Positions 50,721 to 62,900 of a stretch of 64,000 nucleotides of DNA are shown here, piece after piece (position 1 is the stretch's first letter; each line of letters opens with the position of its first letter). The notes under the pieces are model-generated. The model had not been told where the DNA came from and did not search any database. It saw only the letters and a list, made by a program, of their open reading frames with translations. Made by a program: the position numbers and the translations under genes. The stretch comes from Rhynchonema sp. JSB1_4 (taxonomy: Eukaryota; Nematoda; Chromadorea; Monhysterida; Xyalidae), in the NCBI GenBank assembly GCA_030248065.1, contig JASAMV010001783.1, positions 38,028-102,027 on the forward strand, in the 5' to 3' direction.

Positions 50721-51449
50721 ATCTCAGAACTGATCGAAATTTTGCGATCTGAAATAATATGCATTGCTAGGTCGTATCCATTGTTACTGTCAGATCCTTA
50801 TGTTGGGTTCATGGTACACGTCGCGAAAGAAACTTTTTTCTTATTTTAATGACGTTTTTGATTTACAATACATTGCAATTAGGGAGGTTAAGGGTCAGCA
50901 GATTTCCCGTTGTTTTCTCATGCACCAAGTAGATTCAGAGAAAAAAAAATAAAAGGTTCGTTCATTATTCCATATGTTCGGCATGAAAAGACAATCGTCC
51001 TACATACATATGATACGAAATTAAAGACGCGTGCAAACAGCTAAAGCTTGAATTTTTGATCTCGGGTCGAATCCACTGGTTTGGCTCGTCAATGAAATGC
51101 AGAAGATGATAAATATTGGTCACCGCACATCAATCTTTGGTTGCCTTGGTGACTTGGCTGCATGCGATGGTTCTTTCATTTGCCGAAGCTGAAAGATACA
51201 ACAGTAGCAACCTTTAATCATATTTTGGCTTATTGTTTTGTCGTTAACGCAAGTCGTCAACGCTGCTGGTTGTCAACACGGTTGTATGTGTGCATTTTAC
51301 AACAAAAACGACGTGCCCCCAAAGCAGCGCTGGATGTCAGGAATATTATTTACCATATACACGAAAAGCGGCAAAACATGCGGCAGGGAATTCGAAACCG
51401 GGGAAAGGCGGGGGCGAAGGCGGAATTGCAACCCGGGCGACCAATTAAA

Positions 51450-51482
51450 CCCCCCGCCCCCCCCCCCCCCCCCCCCCCCCCC
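51450..51482. repeat. Poly-C tract
   Basis: About 32 bases of C broken by a single G. Apparent proline- or glycine-rich ORFs here are artefacts. Other C or G tracts are at 10147, 30389, 30850 and 30931. Confidence 0.95.
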
Positions 51483-51906
51483 TATAACACGCTGGGATAG
51501 CCCGACGATCAAACTTTGACACCCTGGCCGCGTTGAAGACCAGAGCTGACGATCTCAGGTGACGACATGAAAATAAAGCCCACATTTCAAAAGGTACATG
51601 AACCACAATAATGTGACATTCACGAAGCCAGACACCTACCGAAGCGTCTTCATGAACTTTGCCGTACGCTCTTGTCTGAAAGAAAAAAACATATTTGAAC
51701 ACTATTATTATTTTAGTTTAGTGCAACGCTTGGATTGGTCATGCTGAATGCATGAAATACATTATAATCTGGACACGCGTTCTTCATTGACGAAAATAAT
51801 GCTGTTTTGATGACGGTCTGATGTTTCACAGCGGACATGGTAAACGTGTTGCGAGCAAATTACACATGTTGCTTGCGTCGGCGATGTCTTCAGACAAACT
51901 CGGTGA

Positions 51907-52191
51907 TATTGGTCGCATGACCATATGAGAATCCATCCAAAACCACCTTGATTTTCAGGATTCCAAAGATGAGCCACGCCTAACCACTGGGCTATTTGTA
52001 TTTCTTACAAAACATTTTGATCTGAAAATAAACCAGCCAGTCAACCACGTTTTTAATCTCTGAAAAATTTCGCTTGCTGCATACTTTATGCGTGATTACA
52101 CGTTGCCGCGCAATGTCAATTGGAATTTTCTGGCTTGTCAATTCAGGAAAAATTTTGGATGGATTCTCATATGGTCATTGTGCTACCAATA
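51907..52191. mobile_element. MITE 'TATTGGTCGCACAATG', copy 3
   Basis: Ends TATTGGTCGCATGACCATAT and ATATGGTCATTGTGCTACCAATA-type sequence; same internal blocks as copies 1 and 2. Between the exons of the candidate secreted gene. Confidence 0.8.
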
Positions 52192-52235
52192 GCAAGAAGT
52201 TACGGCGCTCTTAGAATCCTCGCAGTTTTTGTTCT

Positions 52236-52300
52236 CAGACCTAGGCCTAGGCTTCAACGGCTTAACTTAGGCTCAGGTATTGGCTTTAGGTTAAGCTGAG
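52236..52300. repeat. TTAGGC-like stretch
   Basis: CCTAGGCCTAGGC, then ACTTAGGC and TTTAGGTTAAGC within 60 bases: a degenerate TTAGGC-like cluster comparable to 44650-44745. Confidence 0.4.
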
Positions 52301-52544
52301 GGTGATGCCATTGACGATGCTGCAACTCCTCGGAATCAACTCAGTAATGCTGCTAGCTTGGGTAAGAAACCAAGTTCTTGACGTCATATGATTTTGAAAC
52401 GGACGTTATGAAAGTCGGTGGTGCACAGCACACTAGAAAGCTCCACCCTGCTTACGTCACGAACCTCTCAAGTGGATAGAGCTGCCTCGGATGCCTGAAA
52501 AAGGACAGGGTTGATTTTTATAGTGCACCTATATTTTAATATGT

Positions 52545-52606
52545 AAATATATTTTATATATTATATCTATATATATATATATTATATTATAATAAATATA
52601 TTTTAA
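52545..52606. repeat. AT-rich simple sequence
   Basis: TATATA/TTATAT repeat with almost no G or C over about 60 bases. Confidence 0.85.
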
Positions 52607-52891
52607 AAATGCAGAGACGGGCTGTGATTTAGTACATCGTCGGCGCAAATGAACCAGTTTGAGCATCATAGGACAAAGTCAAAAAAGCGTACATACATAC
52701 AGTAAAAAGAACGCATGTCTCAATCGCACAGGCGAGAGCTGCCGCGTAGGCACGGGTCCCGTCTAGTACATATGTATAGCATGCAGAAGTCTAATCGCAC
52801 AAATGAGAGCTGCACGTGCACGAAGGGTCTCTGTGAGAAAAACAAAGGTGGACAATCGTCTTTTCTGACAAATTAAGTTTGATGGTGATCA

Positions 52892-53093
52892 GGCTAATTG
52901 TTTAGTCGTCAACGTAAATGGTCCTGGTCGTCAAAACAGACCAGCGCGATTGTGCTACAGGTTGCGGGTCTTGATCCTGCACGGTGTTACAGACAAATCA
53001 GTCGTATGTAAATGAGTGCGACGACCACGACCAAGTCCGGCTGGAGTTGACGACCAACCCTGACGATGTGCGTCAACCACATTGGTATTAGCC
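52892..53093. mobile_element. MITE, 'GGCT-(N)-GTCGT' family
   Basis: Ends GGCTAATTGTTTAGTCGTCA and a complement ending TATTAGCC. It contains inverted GGTCGTC blocks. It lies just past the donor of the 53128-53327 exon. Confidence 0.75.
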
Positions 53094-53127
53094 ATGTTTT
53101 ACCTTCACCCCGTGTCCATCACCTTAC

Positions 53128-53603
53128 CATTCGTGCTCATAATCGGCGTTCCCGACTTCCGACGGATAATATTCGCTCTGTCCGTTTGGTTTCACGACTC
53201 GGTAGACGATGCGACCTGCAAACTGGGGTGATGTTTCATCTAATATCAGACTTATCAAACTGGTGTTATTGAATAGCAACCATTGGTCGACGGGATGGGC
53301 CGTCTTCATTTGGAAGGCAGGCGTCATCTGACACCACAGTTGAATTACGTTGTTTTGATAAAAACATTTTTTTTATTTGGACTACTATATTCCGATAACG
53401 TTGCGAGCGCTTGGCCAGGGTACAGAAGTTGTTCCCCACGCTTCAACAACTACTGCGCGATGCCGAAAAGCGATTTATTTGGAAAGTTTGACTCCCTACA
53501 CCCAATTTTGGTCCCCGTGAAAATCATGGTCCAACTCACCCGCGTCACACAAGCTCAACAGCACAAGTATTGACAGCAGCACGCCACGGATAAGGGACTT
53601 CAT
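53128..53603 (-). CDS. First exons of a candidate secreted or membrane protein
   Basis: An ATG at 53603 opens a clear signal peptide (MKSLIRGVLLSILVLLSLCD). If the exon ends at a GTGTAG donor at 53502 it joins in phase to 53327-53128, a well-composed 66-codon exon (HPVDQWLLFNNTSLISLILD, PQFAGRIVYRVVKPNGQSEY) ending at GAATG|GTAAGG. The better-looking donor at 53540 would put the next exon out of frame, so the first junction is uncertain. The next exons are not settled; 51675-51640 (TRAYGKVHEDAS) is one candidate. I do not recognise the family. A TGATGTTTCA word lies inside the second exon (ILDETSP). Confidence 0.45.
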
Positions 53604-54092
53604 AATTTCAATTGTGTCGTTAGCTGCGTTTGGTGTCTTTGTTACACACAACCACACCGAAGCTCAGTAGTCCTTTCTGAAAGTCAATGAAGGTGAAAAA
53701 AAATGCAAATATTGAACAATGAGCAGCAAATATTGCAACATGAGAGCAAATTTGAACTCAGCTGAGCGCACAAAAACCAAATAGACCGCGCATGGCCGAA
53801 ATATTATGCGACATAATGGAATTTTGAAAAAAAAGCAATTTCCATGCGCTTCGCAATACTGTTTTTCAAACTGTAGAACTCCAATGTTTGCTTGCGTACG
53901 ATATTACCGCGGGACAGAATTTTATTGTCCGCGCGGAAGTACAGAATCCAAAGATCGCTACCTGATTTGAAAAAAATGAGAAACTGAAACAATACAACCA
54001 GTATATATGTATATGCAGGGTTTGTTGAATGTCACTGACATGCAACCCATAAGCAAGCGCACAGCTTCGGCACTGGCGGAAACGTTACATTT

Positions 54093-54212
54093 GGCTTATT
54101 CTAATGTCGTCAACGCAAGTCGTCGTCGTCGGCAGTGGGCCTTGATTTGTGATGCACAGTTCTTGTGCTCTTTGGAGCTGCATTGCGCGCTTCAACGACA
54201 TTAGTGTTAGCC
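54093..54212. mobile_element. MITE, 'GGCT-(N)-GTCGT' family
   Basis: Only 120 bases: ends GGCTTATTCTAATGTCGTCA and CAACGACATTAGTGTTAGCC. One unpaired end of the family (GGCTTATTGTTTTGTCGTTA) also occurs at 51227. Confidence 0.78.
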
Positions 54213-55162
54213 AGGTGTTTGATTGATAGGTATAGGTATACGCATGAATCATTCAGGGAAGAAGAGGTTGTCTGCTGAAATCTGAATTTCTCATATCCTG
54301 GCAAGCGCGCTTCACTGTTCCCAATCCCCTCTATCGAAAAACAAAATCGCACGTGGTGGTACCACAGACCTCTGGGTAATGCTTCACCTGTGATTAAACA
54401 GTTGGTGGTACATATATCGGCATTTCATATGAGTTTGTGTCAGATATTGTCACTTTTTGGGTACTTAACCGCAGTTGCTACGCAAGAACGAGACCCCATA
54501 AATTTCGAAATCAAGCTTCCGGTCAGATTAAACCGGATGCGACTTTTCAAAACAAAACGAAACAAAATGAGGTACAGTATGAACGATATGTGTATAGGCA
54601 ATCCGCCAGCTCATGGCACTCAACACACACAGGCTGCATGCTGCACTACTGCCGTCAATGAATGCATCTATTCTCTGTGCAGTTATCCGTTGAAACATCC
54701 CCAAATTTTGCAACAGTGCAGAAAAATGATATGTAAAGCAGGTAATGAAAACCAAGTAAATTATAAAGCGGCCATCAAAGTATGACACTCGCTCAAAGTG
54801 TACATTTTGTTTAGCAAATGGCGTGTGCTGCTGCATGCGTTGTGTGTAAAGAAGTGCCATGAGCCGATGGATTGCCTATACCTATATGTAGGTATGTATG
54901 CACATGTATACCGTAGGTACACAATTGCACATCCATATTGGCTCGCAGAATAATGGGCACTGCGCGCGATACATACACTAGCTGCAAAGGCGAGATTACC
55001 GCGTCGATACTGTCCCATCCCTGGTTGCCAAGCAGGGTCAATACAAGAAATAATTGCGGTGTCTTGCGTCTTTATCTGATCTTAACAACACTGCACGTAA
55101 AGCTGCATCTATGAATGTAAAATATGTGAATTGCACAGCGTTTAATTGGTTGTCCCCGTTTC

Positions 55163-55385
55163 AGTGGCCGATCCAGCTTTTGACCAACGGAGGAGCCAAA
55201 TCCAAAAAGTCATTTTATCTACTGCTTGTTTAGAATTCCGCGCTTTTTACACCAAATATTACACAAAGTGTGACAATGTGCGCGAAACGCACAAAATTTT
55301 GGCGCTGTTTTTACGCGAGCGAAACCCAAATTTCATTGAAAATGATGCATCTGACGCGTGAAGCGCGCGATTTTGGACATCAGAC
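55163..55385. mobile_element. Truncated hAT relic
   Basis: Begins CAGTGGCCGATCCAGCTTTT and follows 43275-43520 through CCAAATCCAAAAA and GCGCGAAACGCAC blocks. The right end is lost. Confidence 0.7.
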
Positions 55386-56620
55386 ACAACATCGAAGGCG
55401 CAGGCTCGGCGGATGCAGTGCACGCACAGCGTTGAAGGAGTCAGAGGCACAGCAGAGCGGTGCAGGCGTTGGGGGCGAAAGCCTGAATCAGCTAAAATAG
55501 CAGCTGGATACAGAGAGCAAACTATGGTCACTCAACTGAAAACTACAACCAACTTGACTTTGAATGCTGTTTTGTCACCGTGTGACTCTTTACGTTACAT
55601 TTGCACTGGCAAACCGTAGGTGCTAAGGTTCGGGCGATAATAAATTTATGATTTCGTGGGAAGGATGTGTAGTTTTACCACACATTTTTCTTGGTTTTTC
55701 ATGAAAAATGTGTAGAGTGCTGAACCTACACATAAAGTGTGGTTATCATGAAAAAAAATTGTGGTTTTTTTTAACACGTCGGTGTAGCAGCAAGTCCCAC
55801 ACATTATGTGTCGCTTTTACGCCCACACTCTTGTTCCACAATTGTGTTGTTCTATATTCCTTTGCAAGTTTGGTTCCGAATACACTTTTATTCGATTTAT
55901 GGCAATAAGCTGACGCCACACAAGCTCGGTTATCGCAGTTATCGCACCAGAAGTGAGACGTATGAGTTTCGACGCTATTAGGGGTACTATGCTACAAAAA
56001 GGTATGTTTGACGAGAAGAAGAAAATCTAACGTCAGTGCGCTTATTGAAACTATAGGGCAGATTCATAACAGATCAGCATATGATAAAAACGCAGCGTGC
56101 CGAAATTCATCCACAAAATGAAAATTTAAACACTTTGCTAAGTCTAGTGGTGCGACAAAAATATACAATAATGCGTTCTACAATTTTCCAGGTGCGGGAG
56201 TGTTGATTGCGGTAGATTTGAGTCCGACCCCGACAGTCGGGCCAGCATTGGTATTCGCTTACCTGAGGAATATAAACAGAGTAAATTGGAGCTGTCAAAA
56301 TTTTCGACGTTCGGAACATTTACATAAACATGCAGTCTGGTGGAATGATAATCACACACCCACCGGGAACTCTGTCGATTACGTCAGTTGTTAAGTCCAT
56401 TTTCTGATTTGCCCCAAGTCCCGGTAGTCGAACAATACGCAGTTAACTGTCACAGGCTTTTGCTTTTCATAAATTCTGCAACACTGTCGACAATTAAAGG
56501 TAATAAGCCAGTATAAATTAATGACTTCAAGATTCAACAGACCTTCACAATCACAACGTTCGTTTTCGAAACTTCCGCAGAGTGGTCGATCTAATTACTG
56601 ATGAAGATGCAAACATCATA

Positions 56621-56908
56621 CCGAACTCGCCTCCCATACCTATCAAAGACTGCCCGGAACTCCAGTTTCGGGCACTTTTCTGGCCGGCGTGTATTAGATA
56701 GGAAGCAACAGGCAGCAGAGCGAACTTAGCCTCTTGATGCAAAACCGGCCCCTAAAGTGGCCGAAAATGCAGTTTAGTGGCCGGTTTTGCATCAGGAGGT
56801 TAAGCTCGCTCTGCTGCCTGTGGCTTCCTATCTAATACATGCCGGCCAGAAAAGTGCCCGAAACTGGAGTTCCGGGCAGTCTTTGATAGGTATGGGTGGC
56901 GAGTACGG
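56621..56908. mobile_element. Palindromic element
   Basis: Arms of about 130 bases (CCGAACTCGCCTCCCATACC... and ...GGTATGGGTGGCGAGTACGG) meet around a GGCCGGTTTTGCATC pair. Both strands give the same spurious 'MHQE...' peptide, as expected of a palindrome. It is the youngest-looking inverted repeat in the window. Confidence 0.88.
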
Positions 56909-57044
56909 TACTGTAATGTCCTTTGGCGGCAATATTGAACTAGTATACGTCGGGGTTAACGAAGCATAAATGTGTCTTGAATTCGAAATCTGTAAATGAA
57001 AGCCGTAGCGCGCTAGTGATTCCAGACAAATTTCTATTTAGATT

Positions 57045-57210
57045 TGAATACCCACACATTAATGCGTGTTTGACCACACACTAATGTGTAGTCAAAAACC
57101 ATACATCATTTTCTCAAAACCCCACGTATTTTCTTCAAAAAAACACAGTTTATGTGTAGTTTTGCAATAACCATACATCGATGTGTGGTCTCAAAACCAC
57201 ACATTCTTCT
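57045..57210. repeat. CACACATT/AATGTGTG hairpin repeat
   Basis: Repeated CCACACATTAATGTGTGG-like words in both orientations with spacers of 10-40 bases. Similar words lie at 55660-55830. Possibly a decayed inverted-repeat element. Confidence 0.5.
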
Positions 57211-59461
57211 CAGTGACATAGTAAGCGTAGATCTATTGGAAGGAGGGTCAGTCATGTGTGGTACGTTGGCATGGCATAACCAGGTTACATACTTACATAG
57301 AGCATACACTGTGTTTGTATACGAATGGAATAACATCAGATTTTATGAAATATTCGCCCGACACAAGATATGATTAAGTACGATGCTGAAAACAATAATT
57401 ATTGTCGAGGATTACCCCGCCTTGACTTGTTGAGTGTTTGGCTTGAGAGGTTTACAATATGGGATTACAGTACGGCACGAATGGCATGATGAATTTAGCA
57501 AAGGCTGCGCTCCCCTCCCCTTACACAATATGACTGATGAAAAACAAGCAGATACATTTAGCAATAGTATTGATACCATTTCCTGATGATGTTTAAAGGC
57601 GACAAATTGTTAACAATGTATATCATCGAAACTAGCTTACCCCCTCGCCATCCCCCCGGGACCCGGTATTGGTGTCCCGGTACATTGCACCGTCAGTCAC
57701 TGTTCGACATATTACATATACACAGTCATTGGCGCGTGTTGCGCGTTTCTGTCCGCTGCCTTTTATTGAAGGTAACGTGCCTAAAATTCAATGAAAAACT
57801 TTGTATACCCCGATAGCTCCCAAATAGGAATTTTAATTTGCACAATTGCACCCCGCCGGTAGAGAATTCAAATTCACCGAAATGTCAAAAAGTAAAGTGT
57901 TTCAAGTAGTTTATCAGCTGGGAAAGTGCGAAAATTGATGCAGGATATTCAAACGTTCAATCAGTGGAGTTCTGAATTCCTTTCAGTCCCTCTCGTCAAA
58001 ATGTTTCTGAATTTAATCCGCGATATGGCTGGTTGATTTCTAATCCGTTAGGTTGTGTGTATTACATAATCAAGCCTCCCACACTTGCGTGCAAAGCAGA
58101 CACCGTAGTTTTTTTTGCTTTCCCTATTTTGAAATTTCGAGGTATCTAGTACATGTTCTCTGTCGGCCTCAAATAAAACTTTTCGAAAGTGAAAATTCAG
58201 TTTACGGCATCGATCAAGACTATGAACTGACACATACTTGGTTGATAAATCAAACGTGAAACTTGATTTCGTACTTCCTTCCTTTTTCTCAAAATCTTTT
58301 ATCAACGAAAGATCTCATTTTGTGTGACATGTACCGTATGCTCCAAGTCCAAAGGATACTGTATTTTCGCCATTATTTTGCATACTTGTTGTTTATGAAA
58401 GAAGGGTTTTTAGATTAAGCAGGTTATCTAATCGTCAGAAGTAATCGAATGACGCTTTTATTTTCAATGTTCATTATATAATTTGTAATGCCGCGATTTT
58501 CACAATAAAAAACATTGCACATTTACTGTATGTATATGTACGCAGGACACAACAAAAATAAGTTATAGCTACAGGTCCAAATTCCAACATATACATATGC
58601 AAAAAATGGTTGTGTTCTTTATTCGTTCCAATCAAAATACACAACTCGCACGCGAACGTATGCGCACAAAACCATTCCATTTAACCTTACCTTTAATCAA
58701 AAGGGACGGTTAAAAATTGAGTTTTCAGAGGCCTGTAACTGACGCTTGTGTGCTCTCTTTTTGAAAATGCTTCATATTCAAAAATCCATGAATGTATAGA
58801 AAAGCAGTGTCTTTTATGAGGGTGTTTTCTGAACGTAAACCTGTGTAGTGACCGGTAACAATACGTAGTACACGAACGTGCAACGGGACAACAATAAAGG
58901 TCGTTATGGAGAAACCAAGACAATAACAATAGTTTTGTCTATGCGACTCATTGAGCTCACGTACATACACAGCTGGCATTCTATAAACTTTCGATTCTCT
59001 GAAAAAATAATTCAAGACATCAAAATGTTGTGTTGCCACGAGCAGCTTGAAATTTCTGTAATACTCGTTGTTTTCAATGGAAAGCCGTGCGACGAAAATC
59101 AAGAAACCAGAAAGAATAATAATAAGCCAACAATCCGCCATTACATGATCCATAAAAGTATAATTTATCACAGTTCATGGCTTGAAGAAAATGAGTCTAA
59201 ATAGTTTTTTTAGGTAGATTGCAAAATGAACCGGTAAGGTCTACAGGTAATATGGTTCTGGGATTGTTTGTAGCGCTGATCTGGTTTTGAAAAGAAAAAC
59301 TGTGAACTAACTTGACTTGAAAATGGTGTGAATTAAAGCATTTGTACAAACTGAATTTCACCAACAAAATCCTACAATATATAATGAGAGATAGCGCAAT
59401 GTAGGTACAGGAGTGCCCCTATCATGTAATAAAATAACAACGTCTGTGTAAACATGAAACA

Positions 59462-59975
59462 TCACCGGTATGGACTATTAAAGGTGCTGCACTGCTCAAA
59501 GGCATCCATTAATCGTTGCGGTTGCGTGCCACCAAAAAGAGTGGGATTCGTTGTATTGAACTGTCCCTGCACCACTACCATTGACGGTGGATGAAACATC
59601 AGCTCGTCATCATCGTCTACGTCGAAACAACATTCGAGCTCCTGGTCTGAGTCCGGATTATTAATTGTATTATTGGTGACCCGGCTCAGATCTCGACCCG
59701 GCGACTGTTGCAGCACCCAATTCGAGGTGGTGGTGTCATCGGATGAGTTATCTGACGAGCGTCGGGCCACCGCATTGATGGTGGAGGTCAGATGGTCGGA
59801 CTGGGAATCGCCGCACGCCTGAACGACCGAACTGGACGTGTTGGTGGCGTGAAATAGCGGCAACCCTGATTCAGGGTCGAAATGGCCGTGACGCCAGTCG
59901 ACTGCGTTCGGACCGAATTTGTACACCAGACGACGGCCGGATACGGGCAGCAGGATTTTGGTGTTGTAGTAGTAC
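59462..59975 (-). CDS. ETS gene, distal alternative last exon
   Basis: Acceptor CTCTTCAG, then the base completing the same Arg codon, [27 protein letters not shown], and a 140-residue Ser/Thr/Asn-rich tail with an acidic patch ([10 protein letters not shown]). The canonical YYY and GRRLVYKFG make this the typical ETS end. The stop codon lies inside a TGATGTTTCA word, and a second copy falls in the tail. Confidence 0.9.
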
Positions 59976-62900
59976 CTGAAGAGAATAATGGGTGTGATGT
60001 TTCACACAATAGTCGGATAGAAAAGCTGTGTAGCAAGTCTGCTGGATCGAATCAGTCACACTGGCTCGGGGTTGCGTCATGAGACCAATTTTAAATATTG
60101 ATATTCTTTCTAGAAAGATTTACTGTTAATGCCACAGATTTCTTTGTCAGCTCTTGAACCACTGTTACACTGGCTGAGGTCTGCGGCATCAGTAAAATCA
60201 GTTGAATAAATAAAAAGACAGCATGTTGTTATGAACTGCAATGTTGCTATACCTAACATTTTACGAAAGAAATGCAGATTCATAATTTGAAAACCCACCA
60301 CCGTACCGGTTTTAGTCAGTTGAGCGGGAAACGACCAGTTGATGTTTCATCAGACAGATATAAGATGCAGTGGTGTTGTGTGGTACAGTGCCAATGTGGA
60401 GTAGTGGTTAGTTTCGTTGGTGTTAGACGCGCACGCGCAGCAGAGCACACACACTCAGCATATCACAGACGATACTAATGACTACACGTTACAATGCAAA
60501 GTACTGTAGCACGGACTAATTGAGAGGTTACAATTGGCTTTGAGGACTACACGGTGGCACCTATTGGTCTTTCCTCTTTATGGTTGTTGCAGATAACAAT
60601 GTGGCTCACTCAACAAGTTGCCGGTGATACTGTAAGTAGTTGCCGATAGGAAAGAAACATAATTTGTACAAACACGTATAAATGTCACGTCCAGGCAATA
60701 ATATTCTGCTTTCAGCGAAACAAAACAGTTTTCATCAAAAAGAGAACAGAAAAATCATGGATGACACAAAATATCATGCAACGGTTGAAAGTCTCATTTA
60801 GATATTTTCGCACATGTTCGAAAAAATTTTAATTAACATTAAAATACATTGTGAGACGCCAACGTGGGACAGTGGAGACCAGCCGCAACAATTCATAGAA
60901 TTCAGTCTAATACTGAAATGTTTTTATGCGCACATGGCACATTTCTTGGATAAAAAACACAATTTGCAAAAATTGCTGGCGTGAAAAAAAACGAGGGAAA
61001 AATATCCAGCACTCAAAAACAGCTGTAGAAAATTTTGTACAGTAAAGTTTTGAGAGTGATTGAAATATGCAAGAAAAATTGTGCTGAAAAGCCAGTATAG
61101 CATGCTAGTCACCCAAATAATACCCAAAAAATGCAGTTGATGTCTGTAAATAATACCGACACTTTAGCGCTAAGAGTGATTATACAGTAACCGAGGTACA
61201 AGAATAGGTACTGTAGGTATACGGTAGCCGTTGTAGAAGTATATACATGGTAGTGCGGTGCGTGCGCGGTCTAAGTATCCTCGTCGTCATCGTTGTCTAT
61301 AGAAGCGGCCGACAGATTTGGGCGAGTAGCGGGAGTCAACGCGGGCGGAGGGGCAGCACTGGCGCTCTGCTGCTGACAGAGCGGCGGCGGCGGAGGACCG
61401 CCGTCGAGTCGCCAACTATGGGCCAACGGTCCAAATTTGTAGACGAGCTTTTTCGGATAAATGCCAGTCTTGGGTACGGGCGATAGAATCTGCTTGTCGT
61501 AGTACGTTCTAAAAAGGCAACGTACGAAGCGTTAGTACTGTATGATGTACATACTGTAGGTGCAGTGGAATTTGGTGGTGATTTTGTCGTTAATGAGTGG
61601 TATTTTTAATGCAAGAAGTGCTGTGCTGATTAATGGTGTTATTGTGTAGTTGCAGAAAGATGACTAACACCTGATTTGCATATTAGTCGAAAAGAGATGT
61701 TTCGACGTTTAATGTGGAAACTGTGAGCTTTATGATGAGAAAAGTGAGAAAACATTGGCAAAACAATATTTTGGTCCGCTGGTCAGTACTTGTATGTATT
61801 TCCTGACAAGGAAAAGTTGAAAATGAGCCAGATCAAATCATATTGACCGACCTCATGGCGCGACTCAGCTTTTCGTAGGTCATTTTCTGATTGTTCTTCT
61901 TTTCGCCCCATAATCTGGCGAGTTTCTCCGATTCAACAATGCGAAACACACCCTGCTCGCGGTCTTCCCATCTGAAATATATGTGCGACAAAAATTTATG
62001 GAATTTGTTGACACAATGGCTGGAAAGCTTTTTACCGTCTCTCGGGTCACATGGTGCATTTGCACTGACGATACCCTGGTGCACCGCCGGAAAAACGAAA
62101 AAATGGGGGCCATTCCAAAGAGATCCATTCACACATTGGGGAGCAAGCGTTGACTTTACACCACCCTTTCAACAATAATAAGCGCCACGCGAATACCGTG
62201 GACAGAGGGATGCGGTTATGAAAAAAAATTTAATAAAAAAATTCATCAAAAATCAAAAAAGTTGACACACACACCTGACCACCGAAGGACTGGTCAAGGG
62301 GTCTTTGAGCGCGTCACGGATGAACTCCCACAGTTTGTTGCCTTTCGTATCTGGAAAAAAGTTTCGGCAATTTTTCCCAAACGTAGGACAAAATTTCGCG
62401 CAAAAAAAACTAACGTTGTGACCGCTTGCGATGTTTGACTGGCGCTGTTTGTTGTCGGTTGGCGTTGTTTGCGCTCGTGTTTGCTGCACCCAATAATGCC
62501 GCTGGCGTGCAGCTACGAGCCAACAGAGGTGGCGTGTCGTCTGGAGGTCTGTCGAGGTGTTTGCCTGAATCATGAAGGAAATTTTGCGTTTCGTTACAAT
62601 CTATGTCCGGTTTATGGTCACCTGATTGGTATTTTTTGTCACCAACCGCTCTCTAACGGTCAGACTATGATATGTACATACATACATACAGTATGTATGT
62701 AGGTATCGGTTTATGCAGAAACTTGCTTACACATACGCACGAATGTTCGGTCACTAGGGGTGACTGTGTATTTTCAAGCATGAAATTACAGTCCATGGCC
62801 TGCGTGCGAAAAATTGCTCTCCGCGCAAAGCGGACAAAAACATCTCTTCCGATAAATCTTTCCAATATAACCCCCCCCCCCACCTCGACTTACCAAGTAA

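Larger units (their letters stand above)
54213..59461. other. Gene-poor spacer
   Basis: Between the candidate secreted gene and the ETS gene. It holds a hAT relic (55163), a palindrome (56621-56908), CACACATT-rich hairpins (55660-55830, 57045-57210) and AT-rich sequence. The longest frame (59171-58725, minus) has hydrophobic stretches but no splice context, an open antisense frame and no family I know, so I leave it unannotated. Confidence 0.4.

Noticed and set aside
51297..51702. Glycine- or proline-rich ORFs
   Set aside because: Produced by the poly-C tract; no splice or codon evidence.
56551..56969. Matching 60-residue peptides on both strands ('MHQE...')
   Set aside because: They are the two arms of one palindromic element, not a gene pair.
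58725..59171. 148-codon minus-strand frame with hydrophobic stretches
   Set aside because: AT-rich region, an overlapping 108-codon frame on the other strand, no family resemblance and no splice context.
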